Part shown: in pieces, positions 42,165 through 50,551 of the stretch | Position numbering within the stretch: position 1 is the stretch's first letter | Layout: each line of letters starts with the position of its first letter | Assembly: GCF_001305675.1 (NCBI RefSeq) | Contig: NZ_CP011853.1 | Location: forward strand, 806,001 to 870,000 | From: Gordonia phthalatica | GTDB taxonomy: Bacteria > Actinomycetota > Actinomycetes > Mycobacteriales > Mycobacteriaceae | Length of the DNA: 64,000 bases | Direction: 5' to 3' | Notes under the pieces: generated by a model | The model's input: the letters and a program-made list of their open reading frames with translations, nothing else | What the model was told of the DNA's origin: nothing | Databases searched by the model: none | Position numbers and translations under genes: made by a program

Positions 42165-42856
42165 GACGCGGCCTCGGCGACGAACCGGACCGTGGTTCCC
42201 GCGGCGAGCAGAGCGGGCGGTCGTGCGGTGCTGTCCCACATCGTCGCCTCGGTGCGACCGAGGAGAAACCATCCGCCCGGACTGCTCCGCGGATACACGG
42301 CGCTGTACCCGGCGGCCACGGCCACCGAACCGGCGGGCACCGAGGGGCGCGACTGCGAACGGCGGGTGATCCGTTGAAACATCTCACAGTCTTCGGGCTT
42401 GCTCGACGGGTCCGGAATGAGGTAGCCGAAGCCGGGCGCGAAGCCCATGAACTGCACCCGCCACAGGACCGCCTGATGCGCTTCGATCAGCCGCTCCGGG
42501 GACACGTCCAACAGGGTCGCGGCCTCACTCAGATCGGCGCCGTCGTACACCGTCGACAGCGTCAGATCGGGCGTCGGCGCCGCCGGTGATTCAGGTTCGG
42601 ATGTGCTTGCCGCGCCGGAGAACTCACGGCGCGCCGCATGGACGATGCGGAACACGGCGAGCTGGTCCAGTCCGGCTCCCGGCAGCGCCTCGACGAGGAT
42701 CGTCTCCGCCGCGGGTACCACGTCGCACGCGGGCAGGCGGCCGTCGTCGACCGCGGCCCGCAGCGCCCGTGCGCACAGCTGCGCCTCAGGCTCCGGCGAC
42801 GCTCCGGCGCTGAAGTCAAGGAGGATCCCGTCGCTTCCCGCTGGTAGCTCTCGCAT
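42161..42856 (-). CDS. pxpB: 5-oxoprolinase subunit B (AHS1 domain)
   Basis: 231 residues. Allophanate-hydrolase-subunit-1-type domain with the signature WRVQFMGFAPGFGYL (about residues 132-146), RPSVPAGSVAVAAGYSAVYP and SPGGWFLLGRT. An Ala/Ser/Pro-rich insertion sits near residue 85. It is translationally coupled to pxpC. TAGGTT lies 6 nt before the ATG (leaderless pattern). Confidence 0.9.
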   Translation of the reverse strand: MRELPAGSDGILLDFSAGASPEPEAQLCARALRAAVDDGRLPACDVVPAAETILVEALPGAGLDQLAVFRIVHAARREFSGAASTSEPESPAAPTPDLTLSTVYDGADLSEAATLLDVSPERLIEAHQAVLWRVQFMGFAPGFGYLIPDPSSKPEDCEMFQRITRRSQSRPSVPAGSVAVAAGYSAVYPRSSPGGWFLLGRTEATMWDSTARPPALLAAGTTVRFVAEAAS

Positions 42857-42862
42857 GTCATC

Positions 42863-42868
42863 AACCTA
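42863..42868 (-). promoter_or_regulatory. -10 element of pxpBC (leaderless)
   Basis: TAGGTT on the minus strand, 6 nt before ATG 42856. It is the same hexamer and spacing as the MpaB-type promoter. Confidence 0.45.
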
Positions 42869-43002
42869 CCGACATGTGAGTAAGCTGAGGACGCAACGAT
42901 CGTCGCGGGCGCCGAGTAGGGACCCTCATGCGGCGTCATGGTCGAACCACGACTAGGTTGTTACGCAGCAACTGCTCACGCGCGAGTTAATAAGGGGTTT
43001 GT

Positions 43003-44313
43003 GTGTCCGTTGACAATGACGTGACCGAACAGACGACAGGGAAGTTCACCTACCCGGGTGGCGAGATCGACCTGCCGATCCTGAAGGCCGCAGAGGGAAG
43101 CGACTCGGTCGCGCTGGGCTCTTTCCTCGCGAAGACCGGGTTGACCACGTTCGACGGAGGCTTCGTCAACACTGCGGCCACCAAGTCGGCGATCACCTAC
43201 ATCGACGGCGACGCGGGGATCCTGCGTTACCGCGGGTACCCGATCGATCAGCTGGCGTCGAACTCGACCTTCATCGAGGTCAGCTACCTCCTGATCTACG
43301 GCGAGCTGCCGACTCCGGCTCAGCTCGACGACTTCACCAACCGCATCCAGCGCCACACGCTGCTGCACGAGGACCTCAAGCGGTTCTTCGACGGCTTCCC
43401 GCGGAACGCGCACCCGATGCCGGTGGTCTCGAGCGCCGTCAACGCGCTGAGCGCCTACTACCAGGACTCGCTCGATCCCAAGGATCCCGAGCAGGTCGAA
43501 CTGGCCACCATCCGCCTTCTCGCGAAGCTGCCGACCATCGCGGCCTACGCGTACAAGAAGTCGCAGGGCCAGCCGTTCCTGTACCCGGACAACTCGCTGA
43601 GCCTGGTCGAGAACTTCCTGCGCATGACCTTCGGCTTCCCGGCCGAGCCGTACGAGGTGAACCCCGACGTCGCCAAGGCGCTCGACATGCTGTTCATCCT
43701 GCACGCGGACCACGAGCAGAACTGCTCCACCTCCACCGTGCGCCTCGTCGGCTCGTCGCAGGCCAACCTCTTCACGTCCATCTCGGGCGGCATCAACGCG
43801 CTCTGGGGTCCGCTGCACGGCGGCGCCAACCAGGCCGTCCTGGAGATGCTCGACGAGATCCGCGCTTCCGGTGGCGACACCAAGGCCTTCATGAACAAGG
43901 TCAAGAACAAGGAAGACGGCGTGAAGCTCATGGGCTTCGGTCACCGCGTCTACAAGAACTACGATCCGCGTGCCGCGATCGTCAAGCAGACCGCTGACAA
44001 GATCCTCGAGACCCTCGGCGTGCAGGACGACCTGCTCGAGATCGCCAAGGGCCTGGAGGAGGTCGCCCTCAGCGACGACTACTTCATCGAGCGTCGCCTG
44101 TACCCGAACGTCGACTTCTACACCGGCGTCATCTACCGCGCGATGGGCTTCCCGACCCGCATGTTCACCGTGCTGTTCGCCCTCGGACGCCTGCCCGGTT
44201 GGATCGCGCACTGGCGCGAGATGCACGCCGACCCGACCACCAAGATCGGCCGCCCGCGCCAGCTGTACACCGGCTACACCGAGCGTCCGTACACCCAGAT
44301 GGGGGATCGCTGA
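43003..44313 (+). CDS. gltA: Citrate synthase
   Basis: 436 residues from GTG 43003 (AAGGGG Shine-Dalgarno, 5 nt). Condenses acetyl-CoA and oxaloacetate, the first step of the TCA cycle. Catalytic residues are visible: His in ILHADHEQNCSTS (about 235), His in GPLHGGAN (about 272), GFGHRVYKNYDPRA (about 311-324) and catalytic Asp in NVDFYTG (about 371). Length fits the hexameric type II enzyme of actinobacteria (GltA2, Rv0896). It is followed 2 nt later by an FKBP gene, so co-transcribed. The 145 bp upstream contain a possible -10 TAGGTT at 42954-42959. Confidence 0.97.
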   Translation: MSVDNDVTEQTTGKFTYPGGEIDLPILKAAEGSDSVALGSFLAKTGLTTFDGGFVNTAATKSAITYIDGDAGILRYRGYPIDQLASNSTFIEVSYLLIYGELPTPAQLDDFTNRIQRHTLLHEDLKRFFDGFPRNAHPMPVVSSAVNALSAYYQDSLDPKDPEQVELATIRLLAKLPTIAAYAYKKSQGQPFLYPDNSLSLVENFLRMTFGFPAEPYEVNPDVAKALDMLFILHADHEQNCSTSTVRLVGSSQANLFTSISGGINALWGPLHGGANQAVLEMLDEIRASGGDTKAFMNKVKNKEDGVKLMGFGHRVYKNYDPRAAIVKQTADKILETLGVQDDLLEIAKGLEEVALSDDYFIERRLYPNVDFYTGVIYRAMGFPTRMFTVLFALGRLPGWIAHWREMHADPTTKIGRPRQLYTGYTERPYTQMGDR

Positions 44314-44315
44314 CC

Positions 44316-44672
44316 ATGAGCAAGCCCGAAGTCGAGTTCCCGGAGGGACCGGCCCCGTCGTCGCTCGAGGTCACCGACCTGGTGATCGGTGACGGCCCGG
44401 AGGCGCAGCACGGCGGCACCGTCGACGTGCACTACGTCGGTGTCGAGTTCGAGTCCGGCGAGGAGTTCGACTCGTCGTGGGACCGCGGCCAGTCCGCGCG
44501 CTTCCCGCTCGACGCGTTGATCCCCGGCTGGCAGGAGGGCATCCCCGGCATGAAGGTGGGCGGTCGTCGTCGCCTCGTCGTGCCGCCGGAGCTGGCCTAC
44601 GGTCCGGCCGGCGCCGGCCACCGGCTGTCGGGCAAGACCCTGATCTTCGTGATCGACCTGCTCGGCGTCTGA
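44316..44672 (+). CDS. FKBP-type peptidyl-prolyl cis-trans isomerase
   Basis: 118 residues. Single FKBP domain: GDGPEAQHGGTVDVHYVGV, FDSSWDRGQSARFPL, LIPGWQEGIPGMKVGGRRRL and PPELAYG are the standard active-site strands. There is no signal peptide, so it is cytosolic. It assists folding by proline isomerisation. It starts at ATG 44316, 2 nt after the gltA stop (same operon), and a hairpin terminator follows 18 nt after its stop. The same FKBP-after-gltA arrangement is common in related actinobacteria. Confidence 0.95.
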   Translation: MSKPEVEFPEGPAPSSLEVTDLVIGDGPEAQHGGTVDVHYVGVEFESGEEFDSSWDRGQSARFPLDALIPGWQEGIPGMKVGGRRRLVVPPELAYGPAGAGHRLSGKTLIFVIDLLGV

Positions 44673-44690
44673 TCGCACAGATTCTCATGA

Positions 44691-44724
44691 CAACACCCGC
44701 GTCGCATGTGTGGCGCGGGTGTTG
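44691..44724 (+). terminator. Terminator-like hairpin after the gltA-FKBP operon
   Basis: An 11-bp perfect stem (CAACACCCGCG with its complement at 44714-44724) and 12-nt loop. Weak T content follows. Confidence 0.6.
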
Positions 44725-44769
44725 CCGTCTCTGCTCACCGAAACCGCTTCATCGACAGGAGTACAGCGA

Positions 44770-45753
44770 ATGACATTCACCGCCATGGTCGCCCGTGAGA
44801 ACGACGGAGCCGTCACCCTCACCCGCGAAGAGGTCGGCGAGAACTTCCTGCCCGACGGTGACGTGACCATCCGCGTCGAGTACTCCAGCATCAACTACAA
44901 GGACGCGCTCGCGGTGACCCCGCGCGGCGGCGTGGTCCGCGACTACCCGATCATCCCCGGCATCGACATCGCCGGCGTCGTCGAGCGGTCGTCGTCCGAC
45001 GACTTCGCCGTCGGCGACGCGGTGATCGCCCACGGGCACGACATCGGTACCGCCCGGCACGGCGGTTACGCGGAACTGGCGCGGGTGTCCGCCGACCAGG
45101 TGGTCAAGCTCGGCACCCTGAGCACTCGCGAGGCCGCCGCCATCGGCACCGCGGGATTCACTGCGGCCATGAGCGTTCAGGCCATCCTGAACGGCGGTTA
45201 CCGTCCGTCCGACGGCCCGATCCTCGTCACCGGGGCCAGCGGCGGCGTCGGCACCGTCAGCATCGACCTGCTCAGCAAGTTCGGCTTCGAGGTGGTGGCC
45301 TCCAGCGGTAAGGCCGAGGCTGCCGAGTTGCTGACCGGACTGGGCGCCTCCTCGGTGATCGGCCGCCTGCCCGAGGATCCCGAAGCGAAGATCCGGCCGC
45401 TCGGCAAGCAGCAGTGGTCCGCCGCCGTCGACTGCGTCGGTGGCCGCACCCTGGCCTACGTGCTGTCGAGCGTGAACTACGGCGGCACCGTGGCCGCCAG
45501 CGGCCTCACCGGCGGTGCGGGGCTCGACACCACCGTGATGCCGTTCATCCTCCGCGGTGTGACCCTCGCGGGCATCGACTCGGTGCAGAAGAACATTGAC
45601 TTCCGCCGTGACCTCTGGCACCGGCTGGAAGCCGAGTTCCGTCCGCAGCATCTGGATCGACTCATTCACGAGATCGGCCTCGACGACCTCCCGGAGACCC
45701 TCCAGACCATCCTCGCCGGCCGCGCGATCGGTCGGGGAGTCGTGAAGATCTAG
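44770..45753 (+). CDS. Quinone oxidoreductase/acryloyl-CoA reductase-like (YhdH/AcuI family)
   Basis: 327 residues. MDR-superfamily enzyme without zinc ligands. N-terminus VEYSSINYKDALAVTPRGGVVRDYPIIPGID (in the range 38-68) and Rossmann motif TGASGGVGTVSIDLL (about residues 155-169) are diagnostic of YhdH/AcuI. It probably reduces an activated double bond with NADPH, for example acryloyl-CoA or a quinone. ATG 44770 has AGGAG about 9 nt upstream. Monocistronic and bounded by hairpins on both sides. Confidence 0.88.
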   Translation: MTFTAMVARENDGAVTLTREEVGENFLPDGDVTIRVEYSSINYKDALAVTPRGGVVRDYPIIPGIDIAGVVERSSSDDFAVGDAVIAHGHDIGTARHGGYAELARVSADQVVKLGTLSTREAAAIGTAGFTAAMSVQAILNGGYRPSDGPILVTGASGGVGTVSIDLLSKFGFEVVASSGKAEAAELLTGLGASSVIGRLPEDPEAKIRPLGKQQWSAAVDCVGGRTLAYVLSSVNYGGTVAASGLTGGAGLDTTVMPFILRGVTLAGIDSVQKNIDFRRDLWHRLEAEFRPQHLDRLIHEIGLDDLPETLQTILAGRAIGRGVVKI

Positions 45754-45769
45754 AACTCTCCAGAACGAT

Positions 45770-45812
45770 TGCGACATTGAGCCGCTCAGAGCGGCTCAAT
45801 GTCGCACTTTCT
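45770..45812 (+). terminator. Terminator after the YhdH/AcuI-like gene
   Basis: A 15-bp stem (45770-45784 with 45792-45806), loop CTCAGAG and a CTTTCTT tail. Confidence 0.8.
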
Positions 45813-45858
45813 TCCGAGTCCGTCCCACCCGACCCGAGACGGGACCTTCGGCCCGCGA

Positions 45859-45864
45859 TAGCAT
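45859..45864 (+). promoter_or_regulatory. -10 element of echA6 (leaderless)
   Basis: TAGCAT, exactly 6 nt before ATG 45871. No Shine-Dalgarno sequence. Confidence 0.5.
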
Positions 45865-45870
45865 GCCCGC

Positions 45871-46602
45871 ATGATTGTGAGTACCGCCACTGGAAACGTC
45901 ACGACCATCGAACTCGCCCGCGAGGAGAAGCGGAACGCCCTCAACGAGGAGATGGTCGAAGGTCTCTCGAAGGCCTTCACCAAGGCGGTGAAGGACGGCG
46001 CGCGGGTGATCGTCCTGACCGGCCGCGGCAAGGTGTTCAGCGCAGGCGCGGACCTCTCCGGCCCCGTGTACGACGAGGCCTTCCTGGATCAGCTCGTCGC
46101 GCTCATCAAGCAGATCGAGTCCACTCCGGTCCCGGTGATCGCGGCGCTGAACGGCGCTGCGCTCGGCGCGGGTCTGCAACTCGCGATGGCCGCGGACCTG
46201 CGGGTCATGGTGCCGACCGCCCTCGCGGGCATCCCGGCCGCGAAGATCGGCGTCGCCATCGACGAGTGGACCATCCGTCGCCTGACGTCGCTCGTCGGCA
46301 CCGGTCTGGCGCGCGGCATGCTGATCGGCTGCGACCCGCTGACCGCCGAGAAGGCCGAGGCACTCGGCTTCGCGAACCGGATCGGCGACCTGGCCGTCGC
46401 GCAGGAGTGGGCCGCCCAGATCGCGCTGCTGGCGCCGCTCACGCTGCGTCACTACAAGCTGGTCTTCACCGGCGACGGCGCTCGTGACGAGGCGCCCGCC
46501 GACCGCACGGAGGCGATGCGCGCAGCGTGGCTCTCCGACGACGTGCAGGAGGCGCGCGCCGCGCGCGTCGAGAAGCGCGCACCGGTGTTCACCGGACAGT
46601 AA
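45871..46602 (+). CDS. echA6: EchA6-type crotonase-fold acyl-CoA-binding protein
   Basis: 243 residues, the same length as M. tuberculosis EchA6 (Rv0905). Crotonase fold: the oxyanion-hole segments SAGADLSG (about residues 58-65) and GAALGAGLQLAM. Both catalytic glutamates of true enoyl-CoA hydratases are replaced: GGGCEL becomes GAGLQL, and the PEI segment becomes PAAK. EchA6 of M. tuberculosis shows the same losses and shuttles acyl-CoA to the mycolic-acid FAS-II system. A similar role is inferred here and suits a mycolate producer. Gene order (echA6, MBL, ctpE) also follows Rv0905-Rv0908, with an insertion. Confidence 0.88.
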   Translation: MIVSTATGNVTTIELAREEKRNALNEEMVEGLSKAFTKAVKDGARVIVLTGRGKVFSAGADLSGPVYDEAFLDQLVALIKQIESTPVPVIAALNGAALGAGLQLAMAADLRVMVPTALAGIPAAKIGVAIDEWTIRRLTSLVGTGLARGMLIGCDPLTAEKAEALGFANRIGDLAVAQEWAAQIALLAPLTLRHYKLVFTGDGARDEAPADRTEAMRAAWLSDDVQEARAARVEKRAPVFTGQ

Positions 46603-46614
46603 TCGCTCCCGAAT

Positions 46615-46656
46615 CAGCGGTGTTCCCCCCCCTTATAGTGACGAGGAACACCGCTG
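46615..46656 (+). terminator. Hairpin downstream of echA6
   Basis: A 12-bp perfect stem (CAGCGGTGTTCC, 46615-46626, with 46645-46656) around an 18-nt loop containing a run of C and TTATAG. It is probably a terminator. The large loop is unusual. Confidence 0.5.
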
Positions 46657-46782
46657 TCGCGGGCCGCGGTGATCGCCACTCGGCGTCGTTCCTCCGATAC
46701 GCCCCGAACATTGGCATTGATATGGTGACGGCGTTCGAGCCGGACTCTTCCGGCAAATCGTCTCATGACTCGGGGGATTTCG

Positions 46783-47820
46783 ATGAAGAAGTATGGATTG
46801 GTCGCGCTGTCGGCCGCAGCGGTGATGGCGTTGAGTGGTTGTGGATCGGACGCGCCGTCGACCAGTGATACGCCTGTCGCCAAGGCGACATCGGTGGCGA
46901 TGGCCTGCGACATGCTCGGCAAGGCGGTCAGTGACTTCTCGCGACCGGCCCAGGCCTGGGTGTTCCAGAAGCCGATCGGCGAGGACCCGGGGACCAGCGA
47001 CAAGGACACCGTCCTGAAGATGATCGACGATTCCGATGCCGGGCAGGCGGAGGTCAAGGCGATCGCGCTGCGCATCTGGGACCTCGCTCCCAAGATGGAG
47101 TCCGCTGTGGAAGCGAAGGACGACGCACTGGCTCAGCAGATCATGAACGACGCCAAGAAGCCGCACGACGAGTTCATCGCCCGCTGCTCGAAGGAATCGG
47201 ATTGGGGATCCAAGTCGTCCATCGTCAGTCTGCGCGGAACCCTCGACAGCAAGCCTGGCGACTACTCGGTTCCGTCTGCGCCCGCGTCCGCCCCGACGTC
47301 GTCTGCCGCGCCGACGTCCTCGAAGGCCCCGAAGCCGTTCACGCCGACCAAGCTCGGCACCACGGTGAAGCTTGGTGAGCCGGTGTCGTTGGAGTTCACC
47401 TACCAGGGCCAGAAGGGGCAGGCGGAGTTCACGGTGACCGGGGTTCGCACGGCGACCTCGGATGATCTGAAGTCGATCAGCGAGGAAGCTCGCGCGAAGG
47501 CGAAGACCTTCGTCTTCGTCGAGGCGACCGCGAAGTACCCGAAGGACTTCGATGTGACGAAGATGTCGTCGATGGCTAGCCCGACGGATCTCTATCCTCG
47601 TTACGAGGTCGCGGCGACCGACGGATCGACCGGCAGTCACCTCACCGTGATCGGCTCGTTCAAACCGTGTGAAGACGACAAGTCCAGCGGCTTGGAGGTC
47701 AAATTCTGCAGCGCATACGGTTTCGCCGCGCCGGATGCGAAGGTCTCCGAGGTTCGGATGATCGAGGCGAACTCCGAGGGTCCGAAGTCGGACGGACCGC
47801 TGTTCATCTGGAAGAAGTAG
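46783..47820 (+). CDS. Lipoprotein of unknown function
   Basis: 345 residues from ATG 46783 (GGGGG purine run 6 nt upstream; the in-frame ATG 46765 is less likely). Lipoprotein signal peptide MKKYGLVALSAAAVMALSGC with lipobox ALSGC, so Cys20 is lipidated and the protein is anchored outside the membrane. The first half is mostly helical (about residues 30-150). A Ser/Ala/Pro/Lys linker (SAPASAPTSSAAPTSSKAPK, about 165-185) follows, then a C-terminal beta-domain of DUF4352 character with two cysteines (KPCEDD and KFCSAYG). Lower G+C codon choice than neighbours (more AAG/GAT) hints at a variable gene. Function unknown. Confidence 0.78.
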   Translation: MKKYGLVALSAAAVMALSGCGSDAPSTSDTPVAKATSVAMACDMLGKAVSDFSRPAQAWVFQKPIGEDPGTSDKDTVLKMIDDSDAGQAEVKAIALRIWDLAPKMESAVEAKDDALAQQIMNDAKKPHDEFIARCSKESDWGSKSSIVSLRGTLDSKPGDYSVPSAPASAPTSSAAPTSSKAPKPFTPTKLGTTVKLGEPVSLEFTYQGQKGQAEFTVTGVRTATSDDLKSISEEARAKAKTFVFVEATAKYPKDFDVTKMSSMASPTDLYPRYEVAATDGSTGSHLTVIGSFKPCEDDKSSGLEVKFCSAYGFAAPDAKVSEVRMIEANSEGPKSDGPLFIWKK

Positions 47821-47873
47821 CGTCCCCGCTCGTTGAGCGCCTCCGCTGGTTGGCCGCTGGGCGAGCGGAGCGT

Positions 47874-49187
47874 TCAGGCGCCCAGGGTCTGGCGGAGGTA
47901 GGGGTTGGCGAAGGTCCGCTGGGGGTCGAAGCGGTCGCGGACGGCGAGGAAGTCGTCGAACCGCGGATAAACGCTGCGGAGGTAGTCGGCGTCGCGGGTG
48001 TGCATCTTTCCCCAGTGCGGACGACCGCCGTGCGCGGTCATGACGTCCTCGACGTCGCGGAAATAGGACTGCGCGTCGAGGGTGTCGTCGCGGTGGTAGC
48101 GGTGCACGGCGACGTACCCCGACGCACGACCGCTCGCGGTCGACAGCATCAGCTCGTCGGCGGCCGCGGCCCGGACCTCGACGGGGAAGCTCACCCGATG
48201 GCGGCGACGGTCGATGACGGTGCGCAGCTCGCGCAGCGCGTCGGGCACGGCGTCGAGGGGGAGTGCATACTCCATCTCCCGGAACCGGACGTCGCGGTTC
48301 GAGATGAAGATCTTGTCCGACCGGTCGGTGTACGTGCGCGCCGACAGCACGCGGCCGGACACCTGGTTGATGGTCGGCACCAGCCGCGGCTGCTTGGCGG
48401 AGAGGGTGCACAGCAGCCGGAAGGCGCTGTTCGACAGCAGTTCGTCGTCGATGTAGCGGCGGACCTTCCCGGGGCCGTTCGACGGTGTCGACGCGGGTAG
48501 CCGGGTGTTGGTCTTGGTGAGGGTGCAGGTGGTGTGCGGGAACCAGTAGAACTCGTAGTGGTCGACGGTCGCCACCTTGTCGAGGAAGCCGTCGATGGTC
48601 TCGTCGGCGTCGCCGGGGGCCTCGACGGCCTCGATCGCGAAGGCGTCCACCAACTGCAGGGTGATGTCGGTGAGGATGCCGAGCGCACCGAGGCCGAGCG
48701 CCGCGGCCTCCAGATCCGGATCGTCCTCGTCGACGATGCGGACCTGTCCGGTGCCGTCGACCAGGGTGACGCCGCGGATCTGCGTCGAGATGCCGCCGAA
48801 GGCCCCACCCGTGCCGTGCGTGCCGGTGGACGTGGCGCCCGAGATGGTCTGCCGGTCGATGTCGCCGAGGTTGGTCATCGCCAGACCGAGCGGCTCCACC
48901 AGCGCCGGGATCTGATGCAGCGGCGTGCCCGCGCCGAGCGTGATGCGTTTGGCGTCGAGGTCGACGTCGCGGACGCCGCGGAACCCCGACATGTCGACTT
49001 GGACGCCGGGTGCGACCGCGATCTCGGAGAAGCTGTGGCCCGAGCCGACCGCTTTCACGGTGTCGCCGCGCTCGGCGGCGGCCGCGACGTCGGCCGCCAA
49101 CGCCTCGGTGCTCTGCGGCACGATCAGCCTGCTCGGGGTGCACGACGCGGTGCCGCCCCAGTTGCGCCAGGTTGCGGACCCGGTCAT
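47874..49187 (-). CDS. FAD-linked aldonolactone oxidase (D-arabinono-1,4-lactone oxidase type)
   Basis: 437 residues. VAO-family flavoenzyme: N-terminal FAD domain with GSGHSFSE (the His can bind FAD covalently) near residue 48 and ISGATSTGTHGTGGAFGG near 115. The C-terminal ALO domain has the conserved HWGKMH motif (about residue 398). It oxidises an aldonolactone such as L-gulono- or D-arabinono-1,4-lactone, and is related to Rv1771. The ATG overlaps the upstream gene's TGA (ATGA), so it is translationally coupled to the racemase-fold gene. Electron acceptor unknown. Confidence 0.9.
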   Translation of the reverse strand: MTGSATWRNWGGTASCTPSRLIVPQSTEALAADVAAAAERGDTVKAVGSGHSFSEIAVAPGVQVDMSGFRGVRDVDLDAKRITLGAGTPLHQIPALVEPLGLAMTNLGDIDRQTISGATSTGTHGTGGAFGGISTQIRGVTLVDGTGQVRIVDEDDPDLEAAALGLGALGILTDITLQLVDAFAIEAVEAPGDADETIDGFLDKVATVDHYEFYWFPHTTCTLTKTNTRLPASTPSNGPGKVRRYIDDELLSNSAFRLLCTLSAKQPRLVPTINQVSGRVLSARTYTDRSDKIFISNRDVRFREMEYALPLDAVPDALRELRTVIDRRRHRVSFPVEVRAAAADELMLSTASGRASGYVAVHRYHRDDTLDAQSYFRDVEDVMTAHGGRPHWGKMHTRDADYLRSVYPRFDDFLAVRDRFDPQRTFANPYLRQTLGA

Positions 49188-50428
49188 AGGAAACACCTTC
49201 CCTCTCCTCGGTAGGTCGGAACCACGTCGACCACGTCGGCGCCGCCGTCGTCGTTCCGGCGGATCAGCGCGACGCGCTCGGTGCGTTCGGCGGGCTCGCC
49301 GGACTTGGTGTGCCGGAACCAGACGCGATCGCCGACGCGCAGGTCGCGCGCTGCGGCGCCGACGAGCGGGGTCTGCACCTCGCCCGCCGCCTCGGTGCCC
49401 ACGTACTCCAGACCCTCGGGCCACACGGGTTTCGGCAGCCGGTCGTCGGCGGGCGGCCCGGACGCGATCCAGCCGCCGCCTGCACAGGTGACGATGCCGT
49501 CGGCGGGGTGACGCAGCACGTCGAGGCCGAAGGCCATCGCGGGTGCGGGCCGAAAGTGCCGGTAGGTGTCGAACAGATGCCCGCCGAAGAACCCGGACCC
49601 GGCGGCGATGTCGGTGACCGACGCGTCCTTGGCGGTCTCCTCCAACGATCCGGTGCCGCCGGCGTTGACGAACTCGAGGTCGGCGATCTCGCGGAGTGCG
49701 GCGATCACCTTGCCGCGGCGGTGCCGGATCTCGGCCATGGACGCGAGCTGGATGGCGTTGACCGCCGTGTTCATTGCGAGCTTGCCCGGCGCGGCGTTGC
49801 CGACCCCCGCCACCTGCGCCTCGTACGACATCACGCCGACCAGCGTGAAGCCGTCGCGCGCGGCGATGGTCCGGGCGAGCTCGACGGCCTGCTCCCGGGT
49901 GTGGATCGGTGAGCGGCGCACGCCGAGGTGGACCCGACCTCCCGCGGCGCGGAGGGAGGCGTCGAGGTCGATCGCGACGCGGACGGACGGACGCTGCGCG
50001 GGCGGAAGCACGGTGTCGACGAGGTCGAGCTGGGCTGCGTCGTCGACCAGGAGGGTGACTCGGCGGCAGGCGAGGTCGTCGGCCAGCAGGGTGGCGAGGG
50101 CGTCGCGTTTGACGGTCGGATAGCCGAGGAGGACGTCGGCGACGCCGGACTCGGTGGCGAGCCAGTGGGCTTCGGCGACGTCGTAGGCCAGGACACCGGC
50201 GAAGCCGAGGCGATCCAGGATCTGCTCGATGATCGACCGCACGCGCAGCGATTTGGAGGCGACGCGGATCGGGACGCCGGACGCGCGACGGTGCAGGTCG
50301 GCGATGTTGTGGTCGAGCAGGTCCAGGTCCAGCGCGAGGACGGGGGAGTCGAGGTCCGCGCGGCGGACGGCGTCGTCCAGCGCGGCCCAGTCGGGCGTCG
50401 CGCGCCAGCTCGGGGCGGTGTCTGTCAC
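49184..50428 (-). CDS. Alanine racemase-fold PLP enzyme (Rv1769-like; amino acid deaminase/aldolase)
   Basis: 414 residues from GTG 50428. Fold-type III PLP protein with N-terminal alanine-racemase domain: the PLP lysine is in VASKSLRVRSI (about residue 58). TLVGVMSYEAQVAGVG, VNAGGTGSLE and AAGSGFFGGHLFDTYRHF follow, typical of D-threonine-aldolase-like/Rv1769 proteins. The reaction is unknown. It is the first gene of a two-gene operon with the aldonolactone oxidase, an association also present at Rv1769-Rv1771. A 20-bp palindrome lies 25 bp upstream. Confidence 0.83.
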   Translation of the reverse strand: MTDTAPSWRATPDWAALDDAVRRADLDSPVLALDLDLLDHNIADLHRRASGVPIRVASKSLRVRSIIEQILDRLGFAGVLAYDVAEAHWLATESGVADVLLGYPTVKRDALATLLADDLACRRVTLLVDDAAQLDLVDTVLPPAQRPSVRVAIDLDASLRAAGGRVHLGVRRSPIHTREQAVELARTIAARDGFTLVGVMSYEAQVAGVGNAAPGKLAMNTAVNAIQLASMAEIRHRRGKVIAALREIADLEFVNAGGTGSLEETAKDASVTDIAAGSGFFGGHLFDTYRHFRPAPAMAFGLDVLRHPADGIVTCAGGGWIASGPPADDRLPKPVWPEGLEYVGTEAAGEVQTPLVGAAARDLRVGDRVWFRHTKSGEPAERTERVALIRRNDDGGADVVDVVPTYRGEGRCFL

Positions 50429-50453
50429 GGGTGCTCCGTCCTTCTCTCAGCAA

Positions 50454-50473
50454 AGTTGATCGAACGATCAACT
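50454..50473. promoter_or_regulatory. 20-bp palindromic operator upstream of the racemase-fold/oxidase operon
   Basis: AGTTGATCG-AA-CGATCAACT, a perfect 9-bp inverted repeat with 2-bp centre, 26-45 bp before GTG 50428. It is typical in size and symmetry for a TetR- or GntR-family site. No regulator gene is adjacent. Confidence 0.65.
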
Positions 50474-50539
50474 GTGAATGACTCCAGCATAGGGCATACC
50501 CGGATGGAAATGTGTCTCGGACCACTCTTGCACGGTGAC

Positions 50540-50545
50540 TACGCT
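50540..50545 (+). promoter_or_regulatory. -10 element of the MBL hydrolase-ctpE operon (leaderless)
   Basis: TACGCT, exactly 6 nt before GTG 50552. It decides this start over longer in-frame ones. Confidence 0.45.
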
Positions 50546-50551
50546 GGTCGA

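Noticed and set aside
47874..50525. A single 883-residue fusion gene
   Set aside because: Its N-terminal half is an out-of-frame Arg/Pro-rich shadow of the racemase-fold gene. The lactone oxidase begins at ATG 49187.
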